From contig JAKSZT010053764.1 in the NCBI GenBank assembly GCA_026826555.1, forward strand, positions 17,451,555 to 17,515,554: DNA of 64,000 nt, given 5' to 3'. The DNA is from Tolypeutes matacus. Taxonomy: Eukaryota > Chordata > Mammalia > Cingulata > Chlamyphoridae. The position numbers and the translations under genes are program-made. A model generated the notes under the pieces. The model did not search any database. It was not told the DNA's origin and was given only the letters and a program-made list of their open reading frames with translations. Positions 56,855-64,000 of this stretch are shown piece by piece. The stretch's first letter is position 1. Each line of letters opens with the position of its first letter.

Positions 56855-57637
56855 GTAATTTTGGAAGACTCATTTGTACAATCATTTATTTCTAGCTTTC
56901 TTATGTCAATTGTTGTGCTTTCTCCAATCAGTGGTGGAAAGGTATATTTTTTAGCTAGTGCTGCGTATGGAATCGGCTAGTTTAACTAGAGTTTAAGAGG
57001 TGTCCAGGCTCCACTATATATTTTGCTTTGGGGTTAGTTGGCTTGTTCCCCTGGCATAAGCTCTTTTCATTTGAAGGTTGAATCACCAGTGAGGGCGTTT
57101 GTAGGCTCAATACTTTATCAGTAGTGATTTTCATTGCTTTTTCTCTAATCGAGTATATTTATACTCAGAGGTGATAAACCACACGTTCTTGAAGTTTGCT
57201 TTGTTTGTCAAGATGAAGGCTCAAACAGTCTCATGTATAACATGAGTATACATGTCTGTAAACATAAAGTATACTGTGCTTCTTATGCCATATCATATGT
57301 GTTGTGTTAAAAAAAATTTTTATATCTTTCCCAAACGCAATAATCCTCAAATCCCAGAAATCACATTTTCAGAGTATTTGTTTATGCTGGCTTATTAATA
57401 TTAATATATGCCAAATATACAGAATTGTGTTATATAATGTTACTCATTTTTCCTTGATCTTGGCTTCTGAGCATTTTATCTCTGCTCCCTTCCCTCTTTT
57501 ATTTGCAGGAGATCCCTGGGGCAGACATTCTATTATCTTGCCCCCAATTCTCTTCCTTGTCCCATCCCACCCCCAGCTTTAAATTAAGCAAACAAAAACA
57601 AAACCACAACTAAAGAATAATGCACATTGTCACTCAG
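56855..57637 (+). other. Intron, nothing recognised
   Basis: AT-rich intron. No gene or nameable repeat. Confidence 0.4.
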
Positions 57638-57834
57638 GTTATCAAAGAGCCAGATGAGCGGATTGTTTTCAGGAATGAATCACCATCACCTTTAGATTCG
57701 AGTAAGTTTGGAAAGCCCTCGCCCAGTAACAGTAACCAAGGGAATGCTGATTTCTACCGGGAAACTTCATTTGCCACCTCCCAGCACTCCAGATCTCCCA
57801 GTCCTCTTCTGGATCAGCCCCTCCTTGGAGAAAG
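57638..57834 (+). CDS. SPATA6L: SPATA6L coding exon 10
   Basis: A 197-nt exon, phase 0 in and 2 out, starting VIKEPDERIVFRNESPSPLD and ending LDQPLLGE plus two bases. Acceptor TGTCACTCAG|GTT, donor AAAG|GTTAGC. It is a Ser-rich, probably disordered tail region, longer by several residues than the human text I recall. No stop. Confidence 0.94.
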
Positions 57835-58099
57835 GTTAGCGGCAAGTGCCCATCCCTTTGCTTGAAGATTGGATTGGGGACTGGCAGGAGTAAATCCAGG
57901 TCACTTTATCAGTTTGCTTTCTTAGGGATGTGCAGCTTATGGCATCTTGATATGGAAACATTATTGTCCACTTAAAAATCTATCCAAAAGCCAAATTTGA
58001 GTCGTTTCTCTTGCCTCTGGAACGCATATGTCAGCATCAGTTTCTTGAAAATGGGACAGACAACAAACTTTGGCATAGCTGCTATATGGCTTATGCCAT

Positions 58100-58260
58100 A
58101 GCTCATAATTTTTTAAAAATAAAGCTTTTGCTTTCCCCAGTGCAAAAGTGCTCACTATAGAAAGTTTGGAATTTAAAGAAAAACAAAAAATCACCTGTAG
58201 TCCTACCACCCAAAGACCAACATTATTAGCATATGGATGTATTTTCTTTCTCTTTTTCTA
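58100..58260 (-). mobile_element. Old interspersed repeat
   Basis: GAAAGTTTGGAATTTAAAG and ATCACCTGTAGTCCTACCAC resemble the ancient family at 40610. Confidence 0.5.
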
Positions 58261-58323
58261 GATATGGTGTCTGGGTTCATTTCCACTGTCACAAATAATA
58301 GAAAGAACACTTTTGCATATGTC

Positions 58324-58467
58324 TTTTTTTTTTTTTTTTTTTTTAAGAAAAGCCCTGACATGATCATTTTATTTGTATGTTTTGTTTTTAGGAGGCACTG
58401 GGGATAGAAACCGGGACCGTGTGCATGGGAAGCAGGCGCTCAACCACTTGAGCCACACCTGCTCCCC
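58324..58467 (-). mobile_element. tRNA-type SINE, one clear head plus truncated second unit
   Basis: Poly-T at 58324-58344, a T-rich linker, and one reverse tRNA-like monomer (GGGAGCAGGTGTGGCTCAAG). ATATGTCTT / CTATGTCTT flanks suggest a target duplication. Confidence 0.8.
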
Positions 58468-59003
58468 TGCCTATGTCTTGAGTGCAGGCCAGAGATTGAT
58501 AGTATAAAGGCCAAGCCTTTATTTTCCAAGCCACACTCCAATCAGGTGACCAGCCAACATAGTTTGCCAGAGACTGTCCCTCGTTTTAGCCCTGAAAGTC
58601 CTGCATCTCAGGAAACCTCAGTTTTAGACAAACTGGAATAGCTGATCAGCTTAACTCCAAGGAAGTGCCACCAAAGATATTTTTAAGTCAGCTGTTTTGG
58701 TTAATAGTACAATTATAAAAATGATCTTTCATGAATTGTAACAAATGTACCACATTGGTGCAAGGCGTTCATAATTGGGTGATATATGAAAACTGTGTTT
58801 TATGCATAATTTTTCTGTAGACCTATACAACTTCTCTAAAAAACAAAAAAAGGAGAGCTGTTTTGAACAACGGATATGCCCACCTGCTTTTCTCTTCATT
58901 ATTAGTGATGAGCGTAAGAAAAGAAATCCTCGTATCAAAATAACATAATCCTCAAAAAGGAACCCATATATATAAATATATCCCAGAACCAAATTGGCCC
59001 TGA
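58468..59003 (+). other. Intron, nothing recognised
   Basis: Unique-looking intron. No gene or nameable repeat. Confidence 0.4.
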
Positions 59004-59195
59004 TTTTTTTTTTTTTAGGAGGTACTGAACCCAGGACCTTGTACAGGGAAGCAGGCACTCAACCACTGAGCTACATCCACTCCCCAATAAGAGTTGGTTT
59101 TTTCGCTTGTTTGTTTTTAGGAGGTACCAAGGATCGAACCCAGGACCATGTACATGGGAAGCAGGTGCTAAACCACTTGAGCTACATCTGCTCCC
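59004..59195 (-). mobile_element. Dimeric tRNA-type SINE
   Basis: Two reverse tRNA-like monomers with linker CAATAAGAGTTGG and poly-T, the same linker as at 18670-18710. Target duplication TGGCCCTGA on both sides (58995-59003 and 59196-59204). Confidence 0.9.
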
Positions 59196-59407
59196 TGGCC
59201 CTGAAAGTTTAACAGGAGTATATATTAAATTTGAGGTAGACTAAAAAAATGTCAATTTACTCTTAGTTTTTTTAATAAATGATAGAATAACTTTACATTA
59301 AAATGTTGAAATCATGGATTTGAGGAAATCAAATAGACTTGTTTTTTAAAACTCTAGTAAATCATGGTGAGTTCTCGGTTAGTTAATATAACATGGATAA
59401 AAATCAA

Positions 59408-59519
59408 GGGGGCGGATGTGGCTCAAATGGTTGGGCGTCCGTCTGCCATATGGAGGGACCTGGGTTCAATCCCTGGGACCTCCCGGTAAAATAAAAAATA
59501 AATTAAAAAAAAAAAAAAA
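59408..59519 (+). mobile_element. Monomeric DAS-I-like SINE
   Basis: Sense tRNA-like head GGCGGATGTGGCTCAAATGG, B box GGGTTCAATCCC, and an A-rich tail with AAAATAAATTA. AAATCAA flanks both sides. Confidence 0.9.
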
Positions 59520-59699
59520 AATCAAACACTGAGGAATCATTAAATCCAGCTTTGACTCACAGAGACACTCCTCTCTGAGCCTGCCCCCCATTCCCAACCT
59601 GCTTTTCCTCTTGCTACCAGCCTGGGACCCAGCAGGTTGGCAAGCCAGGCAGGGGTACCCTAGATTTAAAGGCTAGAGAATTGGGCTCTCATGCTTATC

Positions 59700-59800
59700 T
59701 GTCTGTAGGTGCTATGTGATTTCAGAATTATTCCACCTCTTAAGACCTCAGTTTCCTTATCTGTATAATGGGGAAATAGGTCTTGGATGTGGTGATTGAA
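59700..59800 (+). mobile_element. MIR SINE fragment
   Basis: CTCAGTTTCCTTATCTGTAT followed by AATGGGGAAATAGG is the MIR core. Confidence 0.7.
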
Positions 59801-60144
59801 GGTCTGTCCTTGTATACCCACAAAGTGCTTCTCTGCTGTCTCAGAACTGGGGGAAGCTCATGGCTTTTGTCCATGTGCCTTGCTTTTTTATGTACATCTC
59901 CCAAACTCCTTATAATAAGTAGAGCAAGCTTTTCTGAGGGACTGAAGCAGATGAACCCCCACAGCACTGAATATGAATGGCATGCACTTAAGAGAAGTAC
60001 AATCAAAGTGCAGGGGAAGACAGAAGAGGAGGGTTAATTCCATTGGGAGGAAGATCTGGGAAAGCCTCAATTCTTCAATAAATGGGTTAGATGGTTGCAC
60101 GTTCATTCAACCAGTCTTTCTTGAGTATCTGTGTGCAGCAGGCC
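59801..60144 (+). other. Intron, nothing recognised
   Basis: Unique-looking intron; the end (ATTCAACCAGTCTTTCTTGA) may be a fragment of antisense L2. Confidence 0.35.
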
Positions 60145-60300
60145 AGTGATTCTCAATCCTGGGTAACCTAAGAATTGCCTCCTATCTATTGAGTCAAAAT
60201 CCTTGGGATTGGATCTGGGTGTGTGGGAGGGAATGTAGAATCTCTGTGGTTGAAAGAGTGCTTCATGTGGGAACCTGGATTGATAATCACTGTGCTAAGC
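60145..60300. mobile_element. MER5A-like hAT fossil
   Basis: CAGTGATTCTCAATCCTGGG at one end and GATAATCACTG at the other form imperfect inverted ends. The interior is strongly diverged. Confidence 0.6.
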
Positions 60301-60489
60301 CTGGAATGGAAACATTAACATTTAAGACATTTCTCCTGATCTCTGGGACCTTAAAACCTAGCAGAGAATGTTAAAAAAAAAAAAAAAGAAAAGTACACAA
60401 ATAGCTTTCTACCATGCAGTCCTTTGTGAATAGCACAGACCAAACCCTATAGGAGTTATAAGTGAGGCAGGCACAGGCACTTCTAGGAT

Positions 60490-60690
60490 GTTTCATGGAG
60501 CAGGTGGGCATTTTCATTGAACCCTGAAAGTTAATGGAGATGAAGAGCCAGAAGTGAGAAGGCAGGAAACTGGATTAGTGGGTGTCAAGGCCAAAGGGCC
60601 TAAGGAGAACTGAGGAAGCCATGGGAGCTTTTGAAAGTTTAGTCAGAGGGGTTGGAAAATTGACTTTAGATCAGTGATTCTGGCAGCACT
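60490..60690 (-). mobile_element. L2 LINE fragment, antisense
   Basis: TTGAACCCTGAAAGTTAATG, GGCAGGAAACTGG and GGCCAAAGGGCCTAAGGAG fit antisense L2. Confidence 0.5.
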
Positions 60691-61516
60691 GTAGGATGGG
60701 CAGATCTCATCCAGAGTGTCATCATTTATCTCTGATAAGTCAGCAAATTCTTTGGACCTAAAGTCATTCCATACTGATACCTTTGGACCTAATTGGACTC
60801 TGAATTTGTAAATAAGGCCATGATCTACAAAGGCACAGAATAACATGGCCACATAGAGGCAGATCCCACAAAGATTTTAGAGTGATCACAAAAGCAGGGC
60901 CCAGGAGCACTAGGTGGCACCAGCAATTTGTCCCCACCTCATGGTTCTTTTCACATCAACACCATTCTGACCAGTCTCTCCATGTCCCAGGGTCACAAAG
61001 GTACACACATCCTAGCTAGCTTAATATGGAGATCTATTAGGGCAGGAATGAGTTGGAGCCAAATTTTGGAATGAGAGTCAACCCAAGGTTTTAAAGGAGG
61101 AAGTGTTTTAGGTAAAAGATGACCACTACCTGCCTCCTTCATTTGCGGTGAATTGTTTTTAAGGGAATAGTAATGGATAAATATAGCTCAGTCATCCTCT
61201 TGGTCTTGTCTCCCTGGAAACCAGCAGGACATGCTTGTTCCAGAGAAAGCTGGGCTGAATGGGCTTGGCGTGGGCCCAGAACCAAGCAGAGTGGCAGTCT
61301 CACAGGTGGTCATGAGTGTACTGTACCATAACAACAGCTGGATTATCCAGATGTTCCCATTATTTTCAGTGTTTATTGTACATTACCTAAAGAGAATTCA
61401 TCCAAATTGCTAATATCCTTTAGACATCCTTAGAAAACAGTATCTGTGCTTTTCATGGTCAAATTTGCTATGCACAATTTTAGCTTGGATATATCTCAGA
61501 ATTTAGAATTTGGTGC
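60691..61516 (+). other. Intron, nothing recognised
   Basis: Unique-looking intron. No gene or nameable repeat. Confidence 0.4.
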
Positions 61517-61850
61517 TTTCAACAAATGTTTATTGAATACCCACTGTCGTGTGCAATACTTACTAGGCTAGGCTTTGGGTGTTTTATTTAACCAAAGAGA
61601 TACAGTCTTTACCTCATAAAAATGTCAGCCTAGGAGTAGAAACACACATGAAACAAAGACAAAGTGTCCATGTACATATAACACAGAAGCTGACCTCCTC
61701 AGTGAAGGGGCACAGAAAGGACTTTCCTGTGAAATTGATAATTGAACTGAGACCTGAGGGCTGGGTAGGAGTTAACAAGAATAAAGATGCGGGTTGGGGG
61801 CAGCAGCATTCTGGGTAGAGGGGGCAGTATTAGGAATCCCTATAAAAGGG
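61517..61850 (-). mobile_element. L2 LINE fragment, antisense
   Basis: Starts CTTTCAACAAATGTTTATTG, the reversed L2 3' end, and continues GAACTGAGACCTGAGGGCTG and GGCAGCAGCATTCTGGGTAG. Confidence 0.75.
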
Positions 61851-62009
61851 AGAAAATGCTCCATTTTTGAAGAACTGAAAGACGCGTGGTAAAGCTTGGG
61901 CCTGGGCTGCCTAAAGTAAATATAAAACAGACACATAAAATCCTAGTGGGGGAACACTATCTGCACGACACTTACTACATAGTAGCCCACTTCCGCTATG
62001 TTCTCTCTA

Positions 62010-62150
62010 TAGGAGCTGTATTCGCCATGAAAGATGTTGTTGATATGGGAAGGTGTGGGAGGGGGAAGGAGTGGGGCATATGGGAATCCCTTATATTTTT
62101 TATGTAACATTTATGTAATCTAAAGCTTCTTTAAAAATAAAAAAAAAAAT
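62010..62150 (+). mobile_element. Family X retroposon, 3' end, sense
   Basis: AAAGATGTTGTTGATATGGG, GTGGGGCATATGGGAATCCC and TGTAACATTTATGTAATCTA match the 3' end of copies A and B in reverse complement, then an A-rich tail. 5'-truncated; left border uncertain. Confidence 0.8.
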
Positions 62151-62169
62151 TTTTTAAATACTAGTGGTG

Positions 62170-62500
62170 GAAAACAATTGGAATTTTTTATTAAAAAGTT
62201 TTGCATTACATTTTTAAATGTAAATGTAGTATTCATTCATTAGAGAAACATCTGAAAAACACAGTAAAGAACAAAGAAAAAAAATTACTCATAGCCATAC
62301 ACCCAAACCAAACCTTAACAGCTTGGTTGTTTTTATACCCCAATGTTTTTCCTATGTGTATGTTTAATAACAATTGTGAAGTCACACTATGTATACCATT
62401 TTGTCTGTTGCTGTTTGTTTCTTCTGAAATTGTATATGTCATCCCATAGTGTCATAAATTCTAAGTAAATATCCTTTTTAGTAGCTGCATAATATTCTAC
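62170..62500 (-). mobile_element. Old interspersed repeat next to exon 11
   Basis: ACATCTGAAAAACACAGTAA, ATAGCCATACACCCAAACC and GTAGCTGCATAATATTCTAC fit the ancient family at 40610. It ends about 20 bp before the exon 11 acceptor. Confidence 0.5.
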
Positions 62501-62521
62501 CTGGTTTACTCTCTTGAGCAG

Positions 62522-62615
62522 TTTCCAGCCTAGTTCTCCATCCACATGGGAGAAGATCCATGAAAGGGTATGCAGTCTTCTGACATTCCATAGAGCTCAG
62601 CAGCACCAAAACAAG
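62522..62615 (+). CDS. SPATA6L: SPATA6L coding exon 11
   Basis: A 94-nt exon, phase 2 in and 0 out, completing Ser with the two bases from exon 10 and encoding FQPSSPSTWEKIHERVCSLL to HRAQQHQNK. Donor AAG|GTTAGA. The acceptor is a tandem GAG-CAG: using GAG instead would add one Ser in frame. STW-IHERVCSLL is the C-terminal block of human SPATA6L. The remaining C-terminal residues must be encoded beyond 64000. Confidence 0.93.
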
Positions 62616-62679
62616 GTTAGAGCTTATGATAAAACCAGATCTTTTCTGACCAAAAAAATAACAGGAACTGGGACTTACT

Positions 62680-62935
62680 CTCTAGTCAGGGAGACAGACA
62701 TTAATCAAGTGACCATAGAAATCAATGTAAAATTGTGATGGTTAAAAAAGAGGGTACATGGTGTACCTGAGTGTGTGATGGGGGTTTTTGACTTGGTTTG
62801 GAGTTAGGGAAGGCTTCCACAAGGAAGAGATTGGAAGGCTGAGGAGCAGCTAACTTGGAGCAGAGCATACATGGAGCAGGGTCCTACAGAGAGAGGGATC
62901 ATGGTGCTTTAAAAGGACTGAGAGAAGCCAGTCTA
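62680..62935 (-). mobile_element. L2 LINE fragment, antisense
   Basis: GTCAGGGAGACAGACATTAA, GGAAGGCTTCCACAAGGAAG and GGCTGAGGAGCAGC follow antisense L2. Confidence 0.65.
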
Positions 62936-63135
62936 AGTAGCCCAAAGCACCCTTCTCTTCCATAACACACAGGAATCCCAAACCAGAGAAGAATACAACT
63001 GTGCTTGGGATTTGTATAAAGTCACAATATGGAAGAAAGTTTTTCTAAAATTTAAGTTGTTTTTGACTGACTTTTATGAGGGCCAGGTATACCCAGTACT
63101 TAGTGTCTACTGCAGATGAACAGCATTTAGCAAAG

Positions 63136-63812
63136 TGTTTTTGTTTTGGCTGCTGATGCAAAATACCAGAAATGGGTTGGCTTTTATAAAGGGGATTTAT
63201 TTGGGGTAAAAGCTTATAGTTTCAAGGCCATGAAAAGTCCAGCTCAAGGCACCGTAAGAGGTGCTTCTCACCAAAGTCTGCTGCCACATGGAGAAGCAAA
63301 TGGCAGCCAATTTCTGCCGAGGTCACTGCCTTTCTGCAGCTGTAGGCAAACCTACACAGGACTTGCCTCATCTCTCAGTCTCAGCTGGGCTGCGACTCTG
63401 CATTCTTCCCAAGTTCAGCTGTAAGCTGTCAGGCATATGGCTCATCTCTCCCTGGGCCTCAGCATTTTTGAACCTCTTGGAGGCTTCTCTCATTGCAGCT
63501 CAGCTGTGGGTGAAACTGTTGTCCTTTCACATTGACCAGATAAAATATGGCAGCTTCTTTTATCTGTGTCTTTCTGTCTCTGTATCTCCATTTATATTAG
63601 ACCCAGCAAAGGGGCGGAGACTCAGCCTGAGTCATGCCTCACTGATTGTAGTCCAATTAAAAACCTGAAAGTGATCTTACCAAGTAATCTAATCAAAGGA
63701 CCCTCAACCAAATTTAATGCAATCAAAAGATATCACATACACAAGAATTGATTAGTTTAAAAACATAATCTTTTTCTTTTGGGGATTCATAAAATAATCT
63801 CAAACAGCCACA
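63136..63812 (-). mobile_element. Solo LTR, ERVL-like, same family as 8184-8736
   Basis: GCTGATGCAAAATACCAGAA, GGCTTTTATAAAGGGGATTT and ATTTGGGGTAAAAGCTTA at the left, and GGGGATTCATAAAATAATCT with CAAACAGCCACA at the right, parallel the 8184 copy. The interior is longer by about 120 bp. Confidence 0.6.
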
Positions 63813-64000
63813 TTAAGTGACTGTTCATCATTTCAAAAGAATACTAGTGAAGGGTTAACAGGGCTTCTGGGTGCTGGATTTGATTGTACCATGTGGTCTA
63901 GTTGGTCTTCTTGACTTACATAAAATCTGACATATCCTAGATTTATTAGATGATACTTATAAATTAATAAACTGATTGCTCTAACTACTGGAGTGGTGAA
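63813..64000 (+). other. Intron to the right edge, nothing recognised
   Basis: Unique-looking sequence of the SPATA6L intron after exon 11. Confidence 0.4.

Noticed and set aside
62616..62738. Open read-through from exon 11 into the intron (about 40 codons)
   Set aside because: The sequence enters an antisense L2 and the known protein continues differently. Intron retention is possible but unsupported.

Overview
This window is eukaryotic, from the nuclear genome of a placental mammal. It has small exons with GT-AG introns, a CpG-rich promoter, and old mammalian repeats (MIR, L2, MaLR LTRs, MER5-like fragments). The youngest repeats are tRNA-derived SINEs of the DAS type, which are typical of xenarthrans. 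I read the host as a xenarthran, most likely an armadillo of the Dasypus type; a sloth or other xenarthran cannot be excluded by eye.

Two protein-coding genes are present. The left edge (1-545, minus strand) is the 5' part of PLPP6, an intronless polyisoprenoid/presqualene diphosphate phosphatase, read from its start codon into the first catalytic motif. The rest of the window is the plus-strand gene SPATA6L (spermatogenesis-associated 6-like). Ten coding exons, numbered 2 to 11 here, lie at 897-1034, 7768-7816, 10518-10559, 29372-29496, 39562-39639, 50236-50475, 53908-54010, 56820-56854, 57638-57834 and 62522-62615. All have AG/GT borders. They join in frame (1101 nt, 367 codons) with no internal stop. 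The first coding exon and the last exon(s) lie outside the window, so PLPP6 probably sits antisense inside SPATA6L intron 1.

The introns are mostly transposon strata. (1) 1-4 kb: promoter, exon 2, DAS SINEs. (2) 4.1-7.5 kb: an antisense half-L1-like element holding two SINEs. (3) 8-14 kb: an ERVL-like LTR, MIR, a MaLR LTR, exon 4, old L1, and a 670-bp purine-rich minisatellite. (4) 14.08-20.94 kb: a near full-length antisense L1 inside an L2, with clear target-site duplications (TSDs). (5) 22-28 kb: SINEs and the first long copy of an A-tailed retroposon family ('family X') that I cannot name. (6) 28-40 kb: exons 5 and 6 among MIR, L2, LTR and L1 fragments. (7) 40.77-47.44 kb: a near full-length sense L1, broken, with two DAS insertions. 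(8) 48.5-49.9 kb: the second long copy of family X. (9) 50-64 kb: exons 7 to 11 with SINEs, hAT-type fragments, L2 and a second ERVL-like LTR.

The most interesting points are the family X retroposon, a 42-nt phase-symmetric SPATA6L exon that looks shared with the paralogue SPATA6, an in-frame alternative first exon candidate at the PLPP6 CpG island, and an exon 7 acceptor built from a 190-bp simple repeat. I saw no CRISPR, rRNA or true tRNA gene and no clear novel defence or metabolic system.
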